Source of the DNA: Clostridia bacterium
Lineage (GTDB): Bacteria > Bacillota > Clostridia > Saccharofermentanales > Saccharofermentanaceae
DNA: 64,000 nucleotides
NCBI GenBank assembly: GCA_024403775.1
Contig: JAKSRE010000012.1
Location: 17,404 to 81,403, forward strand
Direction: 5' to 3'
Part shown: positions 7,718 to 16,109 of the stretch, one piece after another
How the letters are laid out: the number at the start of each line of letters is the position of its first letter
How positions within the stretch are numbered: position 1 is the first letter of the stretch
Translations under genes and position numbers: made by a program
The notes under the pieces: generated by a model
The model's database searches: none
Told to the model about the DNA's origin: nothing
The model's input: the letters and a program-made list of their open reading frames with translations, nothing else

Positions 7718-9376
7718 TTATGACTTCTCAAGAGCAAGTGTTCTTGTTGTAAGATCACAAACTGAAGCAGGTCCATAATACTGGATAGCACCTGGATATG
7801 TGAAAGCAGTCTCAACAGCCCATGTCTCTCTGTGTGCCTCGAAGTACTTGAATGGCTTACCATCAAGCTCAACAAGAGCCTTACGGATAACTGGCTTATC
7901 CTGACCGTTTCTTCTCTCCATGTTCATCATCTTTGTGATTGGCATACCGCCTGCAATCCACTCATCAGCTGGCTTTGAGATGTTTGATACCTTTGAGAGG
8001 TAACCTGTGTAACCATACTGGATAAGCATGAAAGCGTTGAAGCCCAATGAGTAACAGTAATCTGCATCGAAGTTTGATGGGAATGCACATCTACCCTCGT
8101 AACCGAAGAAGTGATGCTGAGCACCGAACTTACCAACATATGTACCAGCTGCCTTTCTCTTAGCAAGCTCATTCTTAACGAGCTCAGAGAAGAGCTTCTC
8201 AGACTCGATGAGTGATACCTGAACGTTACCGTGTGGATCTCTCTCGAGGAAGAGCTGCTGCTGAATGCCTGTAGGGAGGAGAGCAAATACTGCCATAGCT
8301 TCCTTTGTAAGACCATTCTCGATGAACTGATACTTAGCGTCCCATGTAGGAAGAGCGTTGAACTCTTCTGTTTTTGAACCAGCGAGGAGCTCGTTGATCT
8401 CAGCGATAAGAGCAGAGAACTCAGGTACGAACTCTACGATACCCTCTGGGATAATAGCAACACCGAAGTTGTTGCCATTGTTACCACGCTTCTCAACAGC
8501 GTCAGCAATGTAGTTTGTAATCTCAGCAAGAGACATCTTCTTAGCTGCAACTTCCTCACCGATGAGGCAGATGTTAGGCTGTGTCTCAAGAGCACACTCA
8601 AGAGCTACGTGTGAAGCTGAACGACCCATTACCTTAATGAAGTGCCAGTACTTCTTAGCTGAGTTAGCATCTCTCTCGATGTTACCGATAAGCTCTGAAT
8701 ATGTCTTTGTAGCTGTATCAAATCCGAAAGAAGCCTCGATATCCTCATTCTTAAGGTCACCGTCGATTGTCTTAGGACAACCAATAACCTGAATGCCTGT
8801 GTTCTTTGCAGCCATGTACTCAGCGAGTGTAGCAGCGTTTGTATTTGAGTCATCACCACCGATGATAACTACAGCTGTGAGGCCGTTCTTCTTTGCATTC
8901 TCTGCAACGATATTGAACTGCTCCTCAGTCTCAAGCTTTGTTCTACCAGAACCGATGATATCAAAACCACCTGTGTTTCTGTAAGCGTCGATGAACTTGT
9001 CATCAAACTCAACATACTCGTTCTTAAGAAGTCCGTCTGGTCCCTTCTTGAAGCCCAAAAGAACGTTGTCCTTATTTGTTGCCTTCAAAGCATCGTAAAG
9101 ACCACAAACTACGTTGTGTCCACCTGGAGCCTGTCCACCTGAGAGGATAACACCTACAACCTGCTTCTTAGCTGGTGAAGTATTCTGTCCCTTCTCGAAA
9201 GTGATTTCCTTCTTACCATATGTGTTAGGGAAAAGAGCCTTAATCTTGTCCTGATCAGCAACACTCTGTGTCTCAGCACCTTCCTTTACGCAAATCTCAG
9301 AGATACCATTTCTGAGCATGCCAGGAAGCTTAGGAGTGTATTCGTATCTTGCAATTTGAAGTGGTGAAAGATCCAT
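7718..9376 (-). CDS. pfp: Diphosphate-dependent phosphofructokinase (PPi-PFK)
   Basis: A 552-residue cytoplasmic enzyme that reversibly phosphorylates fructose 6-phosphate with pyrophosphate instead of ATP. The long form and the GGDDSNTNAA motif (Asp replacing the Gly of ATP-dependent PFKs, about residue 172) mark the PPi-dependent class. The catalytic GCPKTIDGDLKN, MGRSASHVALECAL and a GYEGR-containing sugar-binding segment are also present. The length matches the PFP beta-type enzymes of plants and many anaerobes. It is monocistronic, with AAAGGAGAATT before the ATG and its own terminator. PPi-PFK saves ATP in glycolysis and allows gluconeogenic flux. Confidence 0.95.
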   Translation of the reverse strand: MDLSPLQIARYEYTPKLPGMLRNGISEICVKEGAETQSVADQDKIKALFPNTYGKKEITFEKGQNTSPAKKQVVGVILSGGQAPGGHNVVCGLYDALKATNKDNVLLGFKKGPDGLLKNEYVEFDDKFIDAYRNTGGFDIIGSGRTKLETEEQFNIVAENAKKNGLTAVVIIGGDDSNTNAATLAEYMAAKNTGIQVIGCPKTIDGDLKNEDIEASFGFDTATKTYSELIGNIERDANSAKKYWHFIKVMGRSASHVALECALETQPNICLIGEEVAAKKMSLAEITNYIADAVEKRGNNGNNFGVAIIPEGIVEFVPEFSALIAEINELLAGSKTEEFNALPTWDAKYQFIENGLTKEAMAVFALLPTGIQQQLFLERDPHGNVQVSLIESEKLFSELVKNELAKRKAAGTYVGKFGAQHHFFGYEGRCAFPSNFDADYCYSLGFNAFMLIQYGYTGYLSKVSNISKPADEWIAGGMPITKMMNMERRNGQDKPVIRKALVELDGKPFKYFEAHRETWAVETAFTYPGAIQYYGPASVCDLTTRTLALEKS

Positions 9377-9539
9377 ATCAATTCTCCTTTAAATAATTAT
9401 TACAATTTATTGCAAAGAATATAGTAAAACATTTTGAGTCAAATGTTAAGTGCTTGGAGTGATATATTTTGATAAATTCTATAATTGTAGTCTGATAATT
9501 GATATAATTGTTGCATATGATTTTCGAAGGAGAACAAAT

Positions 9540-10019
9540 ATGAAGACAGCAGTTGTTTATTATTCTTTGAATGGCAATACTGAGATGGTTGCAAAAGAGA
9601 TTGCAAAAATAGCTTCAGCAGACTTAATTAAGCTTGAACCAGAGGAAGCATATCCAACTTCAGGCTTTAAGAAGTTTTTCTGGGGTGGTAAGAGTGCAGT
9701 GATGGGTGAGAAGCCTAATCTTAACCCTTATGTGTTTAACGCTTCAGAATATGACAAAGTAGTATTTGGTTTTCCTATCTGGGCTGGATCAGTTACTCCA
9801 CCAATCAGAAGTTTTGTATTGGACAATAAAGAGGTAACCAGTAAGAAAATATCTATTTTTGCATGTCAGAGTGGAAATGGGGCAGAGAAGGCCTTTGCCA
9901 AGTTCAAAAAAGAATTCGGTGTAAGTGAATTTGTTTCTGAATTAATTCTTATCGATCCAAAGGATAAGCCTTCAGACGATAATCAGAAAAAGATAAATGA
10001 TTTCTGCTCTAAGCTCTGA
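9540..10019 (+). CDS. Flavodoxin family protein
   Basis: A 159-residue FMN-binding fold protein. The N-terminal phosphate-binding loop is YYSLNGNTEMVAKEIA, with VVFGFPIWAGSVTPPIRSF and FACQSGNGAEKAF as the other flavin-contact loops. It resembles the single-domain Flavodoxin_4/NADPH-quinone-oxidoreductase-like group more than classical electron-carrier flavodoxins. ATG 9540 is preceded by GAAGGAGAAC. It stands alone between PPi-PFK (divergent) and the symporter. The function is probably redox transfer or quinone/thiol metabolism. Confidence 0.88.
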   Translation: MKTAVVYYSLNGNTEMVAKEIAKIASADLIKLEPEEAYPTSGFKKFFWGGKSAVMGEKPNLNPYVFNASEYDKVVFGFPIWAGSVTPPIRSFVLDNKEVTSKKISIFACQSGNGAEKAFAKFKKEFGVSEFVSELILIDPKDKPSDDNQKKINDFCSKL

Positions 10020-10095
10020 TTTATTAATTAGATAAACAAAGTGAACTTTCTTTGTATAAAATGCATAAGAATAGTTTACAAAAAGAATAAGTTTA

Positions 10096-10124
10096 TTGAC
10101 ATATTATTGTAGTTAAAGTAAAGT
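10096..10124 (+). promoter_or_regulatory. Promoter of the sodium:solute symporter gene
   Basis: TTGACA (10096-10101) is followed after 17 bp by TAAAGT (10119-10124). The -10 is weak, but its location directly before the hairpin and symporter RBS supports it. Confidence 0.5.
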
Positions 10125-10128
10125 TTAT

Positions 10129-10166
10129 AAGGTCTGCTTAATATAAAGTAGGCCTTTTATTTTATC
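10129..10166 (+). terminator. Terminator-like hairpin in the symporter 5' leader
   Basis: An 11-bp stem, AAGGTCTGCTT (10129-10139) with AAGTAGGCCTT (10146-10156) and two G-U pairs, is followed by TTTATTTTAT. It stands between the proposed promoter and the RBS of the symporter, so it could act as an attenuator. It is too far from the flavodoxin stop (110 bp) to be its obvious terminator, although that remains possible. Confidence 0.6.
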
Positions 10167-10183
10167 TTTTGGAAGGAGCGCTT

Positions 10184-11773
10184 ATGGTACCTTTAACAGT
10201 TATCATGCTTGTCGTTTTCTTTGGTGTAATGATTGGAGTAGGTATGTACTCCAGACGTCATGCTTCTGATGTAAACGGCTTCGTACTCGGTGGAAGAGGC
10301 GTAGGTCCTTGGCTTACTGCTTTTGCCTTTGGTACATCTTATTTCTCTGCGGTTATCTTTGTAGGTTACGCAGGTCAGTTCGGTTGGCTCTTCGGTCTTG
10401 CTTCAACTTGGGCAGGCCTTGGTAATGCCTTCATCGGTTCACTTCTTGCTTGGAATATTCTTGGTAGAAGAACTCGTGTTATGTCACAGCACCTTGATGC
10501 TAAGACAATGCCAGACTTCTTTGGTAAGAGATTTAACTCTACTCCTTTGAAGGTTGTAGCTTCTCTTATCGTTTTTGTATTCCTTATCCCATATACAGCT
10601 TCACTTTATAATGGATTGTCATCACTTTTCGGTTTGGTATTTAATATTCCTTACTGGGTTGTAATCCTTGTCATGGCTGTTTTGACAGGTTTCTATGTAA
10701 TCTTCGGTGGCTACATGGCTACAGCTATTAATGACTTTATCCAGGGTCTTATCATGCTTGTTGGTATCGTTGCTGTAATCCTTGCTGTAGTTAATTCAAA
10801 TGGTGGATTGCTTGTAGCAATGCAGAAGCTCTCAGCAGTTCCTTCAGAGGGATGGACAGGCGGTGCATTTACATCTTTCTTTGGCCCTGATCCAGTATTC
10901 CTTCTCTTCGTTGTTGTTCTTACTTCACTTGGTACATGGGGTCTTCCACAGATGGTTGGTAAGTTCTATGCTATTAAGTCTGAGAATGATATTCATAAGG
11001 GAACAGTTATCTCAACAGTATTTGCTATTATCGTAGCAGGTGGCTGTTACTTCCTTGGTGGTTTTGGCCGTCTCTATGCTGATAAGGTTCAGTTCAGTGA
11101 TTCTGGTAAGCCATTATTCGATACAATTGTTCCAGCAATGCTTTCAACACTTCCTGGTATTATCATTGCTGTAGTAATCGTTCTTGTTCTTTCAGCTTCA
11201 ATGTCAACACTTTCATCTCTCGTTCTTACATCAAGCTCAACATTTACTCTTGATGTAATTAAGCCTCTTAATAAGAAGACAATGAGTGAGAAGAAGCAGG
11301 TATTCATCATGAGAATATTCATCGTATTCTTCATCATTGTTTCAGCTGTAATCGCTGTTATTAAGGATGCTAACCCAGGTGTTACATTTATCGCTCAGAT
11401 GATGGGTGTATCATGGGGTGGATTAGCAGGTGCTTTCCTTGCTCCATATCTCTATGGTCTTTATTGGAAGGGTGTTACTAAGGCAGCTACAGTTGTTTGC
11501 TTTATCTGGGGTACAGGTATTGCTATCTTCCAGTTTGTTATCTCAATGATTGGTGTTAACGTTGCTGACTGGGGTCCTGTATTTGGTCTTCTCTTTAAGA
11601 CAAGTATCCATTCAGGTGTTCTTGCTATGGTAGGCGGACTTATCATCGTTCCTATCGTATCACTCTTTACTCCAAAGATGGCTTCAAAGGAAGTAGATGC
11701 ACACTTCGCATGCTTCGAGAAAACATACACAGCTGAGGTTACAGCTAAGGAGAGAATTAAGGAGTCAAAGTAA
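10184..11773 (+). CDS. Sodium:solute symporter (SSS family)
   Basis: A 529-residue integral membrane protein with about 13 transmembrane helices in the LeuT-type fold. Family hallmarks include the first-helix region with FVLGGRGVGPWLTAFAFGTSY. GFYVIFGGYMATAINDFIQG matches the SSS signature, and SASMSTLSSLVLTSSSTFTLD contains the Ser/Thr residues of the conserved Na2 site. ATG 10184 follows GGAAGGAG. It resembles PutP-type carriers, but the substrate cannot be told from sequence. A strong terminator follows at 11807-11850. Confidence 0.93.
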   Translation: MVPLTVIMLVVFFGVMIGVGMYSRRHASDVNGFVLGGRGVGPWLTAFAFGTSYFSAVIFVGYAGQFGWLFGLASTWAGLGNAFIGSLLAWNILGRRTRVMSQHLDAKTMPDFFGKRFNSTPLKVVASLIVFVFLIPYTASLYNGLSSLFGLVFNIPYWVVILVMAVLTGFYVIFGGYMATAINDFIQGLIMLVGIVAVILAVVNSNGGLLVAMQKLSAVPSEGWTGGAFTSFFGPDPVFLLFVVVLTSLGTWGLPQMVGKFYAIKSENDIHKGTVISTVFAIIVAGGCYFLGGFGRLYADKVQFSDSGKPLFDTIVPAMLSTLPGIIIAVVIVLVLSASMSTLSSLVLTSSSTFTLDVIKPLNKKTMSEKKQVFIMRIFIVFFIIVSAVIAVIKDANPGVTFIAQMMGVSWGGLAGAFLAPYLYGLYWKGVTKAATVVCFIWGTGIAIFQFVISMIGVNVADWGPVFGLLFKTSIHSGVLAMVGGLIIVPIVSLFTPKMASKEVDAHFACFEKTYTAEVTAKERIKESK

Positions 11774-11806
11774 TCCTTGATTAATTAGATTTGATTTAAA
11801 GATAAG

Positions 11807-11850
11807 AAACTGTCTCAAAACTGTTTGTGGTTTTGAGACAGTTTTATTTT
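11807..11850 (+). terminator. Terminator of the symporter gene
   Basis: A long stem, AAACTGTCTCAAAAC with GTTTTGAGACAGTTT, closes a short loop and is followed by TATTTT. Confidence 0.9.
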
Positions 11851-11863
11851 GGGGAGAATGAAT

Positions 11864-12022
11864 GTGTCTATGTAAACCCCACTTTGTGTCGATGTACATA
11901 GACCAAAACTGCAAAAATATAGACACGGGGCGGGAGTGTCTATGTAAACCCTGCTTTGTGTCGATGTACATAGACCAAAACCGCAAAAACATAGACACAG
12001 GGCGTGAGTGTCTATGTAACAG
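11864..12022 (+). repeat. 72-bp tandem repeat rich in inverted repeats
   Basis: Two full copies (11864-11935 and 11936-12007) differ at about 6 of 72 positions. A third copy starts at 12008 but decays after ~13 nt. Each copy begins GTGTCTATG and carries the complement CATAGACAC or ATAGACAC near its end. Between them is the near-palindrome GTCGATGTACATAGAC. The element sits between convergent genes. Since 72 is divisible by three it creates open frames on both strands with 24-residue repeats, but there is no RBS or family match and these are treated as non-coding. The remainder of 11774-12101 holds only terminators. Confidence 0.85.
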
Positions 12023-12085
12023 CCGCTTATGTGCGTGCGACTCAGTATTTTCTATATTAGCTAGGATAGGAAAGGGAAATAATCC

Positions 12086-12118
12086 CACAAAAAAACTAAG
12101 ATCAGGTAGTACTTAGTT
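12086..12118 (-). terminator. Probable terminator of the small lipoprotein gene
   Basis: A 7-bp stem, AACTAAG (12094-12100) with CTTAGTT (12112-12118), is followed on the minus strand by TTTTTTT. The stem includes the gene's stop codon region. Confidence 0.6.
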
Positions 12119-12557
12119 CAAAATAAATCTGATTATCAAGAATATAGATATTACCTCCATAGTACTGAGGCTTAAAATCAGCAGTAAATGAAGGAGAGGT
12201 CATCCATGAATCCTCTTCATTACTAATATATTCTTTGATTGAATCATCAATAGTAATAGTCTTATCCTCGAGTTCATAGTTATCATAAATACGTTGAGCG
12301 AAGTCCTGATCTATTGTTATTACACCAGTGTATTTATAGTCTGATGGACCAGGGATAAGACTAAATTTGTTACTGCCAAGAGTCTCGGATGTAAAATAAA
12401 CATCACTGACATTACCTGATTCATAGATCTTAGGAAGTAATGACTGAATTTTATCAGTCTCAGTATAGATAGTTTCTGTATTATTCTGAGTAAGTGAGCA
12501 GCCTGTCATCATAAAAATGGCAGAGATAATAAAGATATATGCCGTGGTTCTCTTCAT
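12102..12557 (-). CDS. Small putative lipoprotein
   Basis: A 151-residue protein with a lipoprotein signal: MKRTTAYIF, a hydrophobic core, and lipobox MTGC, then an extracellular domain of ~130 residues with no motif that I recognise. It is rich in Asp/Thr/Tyr and ends FELSTT. The ATG at 12557 is chosen because TAGGAGAAAA lies before it; a longer frame upstream lacks a signal sequence. It stands alone between the symporter (convergent) and the UPF0104 gene (88 bp upstream, same strand). No function is proposed. Confidence 0.8.
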   Translation of the reverse strand: MKRTTAYIFIISAIFMMTGCSLTQNNTETIYTETDKIQSLLPKIYESGNVSDVYFTSETLGSNKFSLIPGPSDYKYTGVITIDQDFAQRIYDNYELEDKTITIDDSIKEYISNEEDSWMTSPSFTADFKPQYYGGNIYILDNQIYFELSTT

Positions 12558-12644
12558 ATTAAATTTTCTCCTAATAAATATATACTCCGGAAATGAGTAT
12601 AACATATTTGGGAATGAATGATATTAACAAATTGTTAATAAGAA

Positions 12645-13691
12645 TTATTTACTGGAATTTTTATTACTATAGGACAGTAATCCAATCACAACTACGATAA
12701 ATGCGATGATAATACAGGAATAAAATGAGATACCTCGGCTAATTAATTCTAAGTTAGCAGGACTATAAATGTCTGGAATAGTATCAAGACCATCAATTAA
12801 TAAATAGTCAGCTACTCCCATACCGCCAGGAATTGGCATACTGTAGACACCAACTAGAACCAGTGCCTGTGCACTTATTACTTTATAAAGATATGATACT
12901 GATCCTCCAAAAGCTAAATATACACAAAGTGGAGTACTAAGTAGCATAAGTCTTTGTAGAAGATTAAATAGAAAAGCCAATGTCATTGGACCTCTTCTAC
13001 TCATAACAAGCTTGGCACAGTTTCTATACTGTACTATTGAATTCTCAAGGCGAAGAGTATACTTCTCGTTATTGAATCTCGGCCATATCTTATGGATAAA
13101 CTTAAAAATCGAATTTGATATAATTCTTACCCAGTTCTCACGCTGCAGAATGAGAATAAAGAAGATACAAAGACCAGTAATAACAAGTGTACCAAGAATA
13201 ATAAACAACTTAGAAATCGAATCCAGCTCCATAAAAATAGAAGGGCACAACAAAAAACCACCAATTCCTATGATTATGAGGGAAGCAGTATAAAACAAAA
13301 GATTAATCATCAAAATAAAGGCGGTCTCAGCGACTGTTAACCCATCTTTACACATAAAAAATGCGCTTGCTGGCTGACCACCTGAAGCAGAAGGTGTAAT
13401 TGCAGAGAAATATATATCAGCTGCAGAATATAGAAATCCGTGACTTTTAATCTTCTGATTTTTGTCTCGCTGAACAAGTGCTTTAATTAGTACACTTAAA
13501 GCCAGACCTTCAAAAAATATATTACCCAACATTCCGATTATAGCGACTACGAGCCATATATCGTTGGCATTATTGATAGCTTCAATTAGAAGCTTTGCCG
13601 AAAAGCTTTCACTTCTTGTTATGACAGTCCCAATACTAAGGAGTGCCAAGATAAAGAAGAGAAGCATCCATTTAAATTTCCCTCTAAACAT
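12645..13691 (-). CDS. UPF0104/lysylphosphatidylglycerol-synthase-like membrane protein
   Basis: A 348-residue protein with 8-9 transmembrane helices of the flippase-like (UPF0104, MprF N-terminal) family. SAADIYFSAITPSASGGQPASAFFM and VGVYSMPIPGGMGVADY are the two conserved re-entrant or loop motifs of this family. The catalytic aminoacyl-transferase domain of full MprF is absent, so this is a stand-alone membrane half, probably involved in lipid translocation or envelope maintenance. AGGG precedes the start by 9 nt, and a minus-strand TATAAT lies at 13721-13726. Confidence 0.87.
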   Translation of the reverse strand: MFRGKFKWMLLFFILALLSIGTVITRSESFSAKLLIEAINNANDIWLVVAIIGMLGNIFFEGLALSVLIKALVQRDKNQKIKSHGFLYSAADIYFSAITPSASGGQPASAFFMCKDGLTVAETAFILMINLLFYTASLIIIGIGGFLLCPSIFMELDSISKLFIILGTLVITGLCIFFILILQRENWVRIISNSIFKFIHKIWPRFNNEKYTLRLENSIVQYRNCAKLVMSRRGPMTLAFLFNLLQRLMLLSTPLCVYLAFGGSVSYLYKVISAQALVLVGVYSMPIPGGMGVADYLLIDGLDTIPDIYSPANLELISRGISFYSCIIIAFIVVVIGLLSYSNKNSSK

Positions 13692-13827
13692 TTCTTTTTC
13701 CCTATTTATCCTTCTTGTTTATTATACACATCATTTGAAGGCTAGAGGCGTTTTTTGCTAAATCTTAAGAAGGTTTGATAGAATTCTTAAGACTAAGCAG
13801 AGGCGTAGTCAGAATCTGGATTCTGAA

Positions 13828-13866
13828 CATAAAAAAAGCCACCTCAACACAAAATTGAGATGGCCT
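13828..13866 (-). terminator. Terminator of the permease/cytidylate-kinase-like operon
   Basis: GCCACCTCAA pairs with TTGAGATGGC (one G-U) around ACACAAAA, followed on the minus strand by TTTTTTTATG. Confidence 0.85.
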
Positions 13867-13886
13867 GTAATCAGATTTATAAATTT

Positions 13887-14489
13887 TTACTTCATGCCCA
13901 TAGCTCTGGTCTTAACGTAATCTTCGAGAAGATCAACTGTAGTCTCGATTCCGAGCTTTGAACTGTTAATACAAAGGTCATAAGTTCTTGAATCGCCCCA
14001 CTTACTCTCGCAGCGACTGTTGTGATAAGCCTTACGGAACTTGTCGTGGCTTCTCATCATCTCATATGCCTTGTCGCGGTCGAGGGAATAGACATCCATA
14101 ACACGGCTGATTTTTTCTTCCTTGTCACCAAGAACGAAGACTGAAATGTGACACTTACGATCACCAAGAACCTTCTCTCCACAGCGTCCTACAAGGATAA
14201 AAGATTCGCCAGCGTCAGCTTTGTCTGTAATAAACTTGCTCTGCATCTCGAAAAGGATGTCCTCAAGTGAATTAGAATAACCATTTACAGTTCTTGAGAA
14301 GAGACGTGATCTTGGCTTCTCATCGTATTTAGCGAGTTCTTTGTCACTTATGTTATTCTGCTTAGCAATCTCATCCATAATCTTACGATCGTAGAAGTTA
14401 ATGCCAAGTCTTTTTGCAAGTGTTTCAGCAATGATGTGACCAGCACTTCCGAATTCACGACCGATTGTAATAATAATCTGTTTTTCCAT
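13887..14489 (-). CDS. Cytidylate-kinase-like family protein (Cytidylate_kin2)
   Basis: A 200-residue P-loop protein of the Cytidylate_kin2 family, distinct from housekeeping Cmk. The N-terminus has ITIGREFGSAGHIIAETLAKRLG, a nucleotide-binding loop with GSAGH in place of GSGGK. INFYDRKIMDEIAKQ and FILVGRCGEKVLG follow, as in the family. The Lys of a standard Walker A is absent, which is common here. Its true substrate is unclear. It follows the permease gene by 29 bp, so the two form an operon. Confidence 0.87.
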   Translation of the reverse strand: MEKQIIITIGREFGSAGHIIAETLAKRLGINFYDRKIMDEIAKQNNISDKELAKYDEKPRSRLFSRTVNGYSNSLEDILFEMQSKFITDKADAGESFILVGRCGEKVLGDRKCHISVFVLGDKEEKISRVMDVYSLDRDKAYEMMRSHDKFRKAYHNSRCESKWGDSRTYDLCINSSKLGIETTVDLLEDYVKTRAMGMK

Positions 14490-14518
14490 AAAATCACCTC
14501 ATCAATATCCCAAACTGA

Positions 14519-15865
14519 TTAGCAGTATCTAAAGTATATAATCAACATGGACATTAATACAACTATGAACATTGCAGGAGCTGCACTCTTACAATATTTA
14601 CCCCAGCTAATAGGATAACCATTCTTACCAGCGATTGAAGTACCAACAACGTTTGCTGAAGCACCGATTGGAGTAGCGGCACCACCAATATCTGTACCCA
14701 TTGAGAGTGTCCATGCAAGTGTTGCCTGAAGAGCAGGGTTACCTGCTGACAAGCCCTGAATGATAGGAACCATAGTTGCTGCAAATGGAATGTTATCAAC
14801 GAATGCAGAAGCAATAGCTGAGATCCAGATAATGATTGCGACCATAACGTAGATATTACCACCACTTACCTTACTAATAAATTCAGCGATAGCTTCGAGA
14901 ATTCCTGTCTGCTCAAGTCCGCCAACTACAACAAAAAGGCCAATGAAGAATAAAAGGATTTTATAATCAACCTTTGACATGATTTCCTTAAGATCCTTGA
15001 AGTTAAAGATGCATGTGATGATTGCAACAAACGCACCGATAAAAGCTACTGAAAGGTGTGTTGTAGAGTGAGTAATGAGCATTACTACTGCAATAAGGAA
15101 GATGATTGTACTGCCGATAAATCCAACCTTGCTCTTAATAGCATCAGCTGGCTTTGGCATCTTTGAGGTATCAACATTCTTAGTCTGCTTCTTAATCTCT
15201 TTACTGTAAATTAAGTAGAAGTAGATAACCATTACTACAAGGCTGATACCAGCAATCAAACCAGTATTTGTAAGGAAGTCACTAAAAGAATAGTGTAATT
15301 TAGAACCGATAATGATGTTAGGTGGGTCACCACACATTGTTGCTGAACCGCCAAGATTTGCACAGAAAATCTCTGAGAGAATCATTGGGATAGGATTAAA
15401 CTCAAGAAGCTTAGCAAGCTCGATTGTAACTGCTGCAAGGAACAAAATAACAGTAATACTGTCGATGAACATTGCGAGTATAGCTGACATAATCATGAAT
15501 GCTACAAAGAGCTTAATAGGCTTATAGTTAACTGACTTGGCAAGAAGCATACAAAGCCATCTAAAGAAGCCTGCCTTAGCCATACCTTCAACCATAATCA
15601 TCATTCCGCCAAGGAAGATGATTGTAGCCCAGTCGATACCTGCAGATTCTGGTGCTTCACCAATCCAGAAGCCTGCGTTAATAATACTCTTGAAGTTCAA
15701 TGTCTCGATAATTGCATTCAAATCTCTCATGCAGATTCCAAAGACAAGAACAATAGTCATAAGTCCGCAACTTAATGTAATGTAATGCTTCTCGAATTTT
15801 TCCATAACTACGAGAACAAACATAATTACAAAAATTGCAATTGCAAAAATTTGTGCTGCCAACAT
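14519..15865 (-). CDS. SLC13/ArsB-NhaD type permease
   Basis: A 448-residue membrane protein with 11-12 helices. It belongs to the ion-transporter superfamily that includes ArsB, NhaD and CitM. Two inverted-repeat hairpin motifs are clear: GGSATMCGDPPNIIIGS (first half) and DIGGAATPIGASANVVGTS (second half). The substrate could be an anion (dicarboxylate, arsenite) or sodium/proton exchange. The ATG at 15865 is preferred over a GTG four codons upstream because AGGGTGGT is 7 nt ahead of it. The gene leads an operon with the cytidylate-kinase-like gene. Confidence 0.9.
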   Translation of the reverse strand: MLAAQIFAIAIFVIMFVLVVMEKFEKHYITLSCGLMTIVLVFGICMRDLNAIIETLNFKSIINAGFWIGEAPESAGIDWATIIFLGGMMIMVEGMAKAGFFRWLCMLLAKSVNYKPIKLFVAFMIMSAILAMFIDSITVILFLAAVTIELAKLLEFNPIPMILSEIFCANLGGSATMCGDPPNIIIGSKLHYSFSDFLTNTGLIAGISLVVMVIYFYLIYSKEIKKQTKNVDTSKMPKPADAIKSKVGFIGSTIIFLIAVVMLITHSTTHLSVAFIGAFVAIITCIFNFKDLKEIMSKVDYKILLFFIGLFVVVGGLEQTGILEAIAEFISKVSGGNIYVMVAIIIWISAIASAFVDNIPFAATMVPIIQGLSAGNPALQATLAWTLSMGTDIGGAATPIGASANVVGTSIAGKNGYPISWGKYCKSAAPAMFIVVLMSMLIIYFRYC

Positions 15866-16046
15866 AGCGTTTACCACCCTGATAAATAAATAGACGATTT
15901 ATCATAGCACTCATACAAAAAATGTGTATGTTGTTTCTAACACTTTTTTTTAAGGGGAAAGGCAGTATTTTTTGGATAGTTTTCACATATTTATTTATTC
16001 TCGAAAGTGGTTAACACTTCTTTCATTCTCTAGTAACGTTCTAACA

Positions 16047-16076
16047 TTTACAGACTTTAGATTTATGCGTTATCAT
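16047..16076 (+). promoter_or_regulatory. Promoter of the GH31 gene
   Basis: TTTACA (16047-16052) and TATCAT (16071-16076) are separated by 18 bp, about 35 nt before the start codon in the divergent intergenic region. No CRE-like operator was recognised. Confidence 0.6.
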
Positions 16077-16109
16077 ATGTATATCTATATGAGAGGAATC
16101 GTCATAATA

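Noticed and set aside
11864..12022. CRISPR array
   Set aside because: The repeats are directly adjacent 72-bp units without variable spacers and no cas genes are present.
11765..12116. Open frames on both strands with 24-residue repeats (SMYIDQN- and LHRHSRPVS-like)
   Set aside because: They arise from the 72-bp DNA repeat, have no proper RBS and no family match; treated as spurious translation of a repeat.
13763..13825. Two inverted repeats (TCTTAAGAA/TTCTTAAGA and CAGAATC/GATTCTG) upstream of the UPF0104 gene
   Set aside because: Possible operators, but short, AT-rich and without a linked regulator; too weak for a separate claim.
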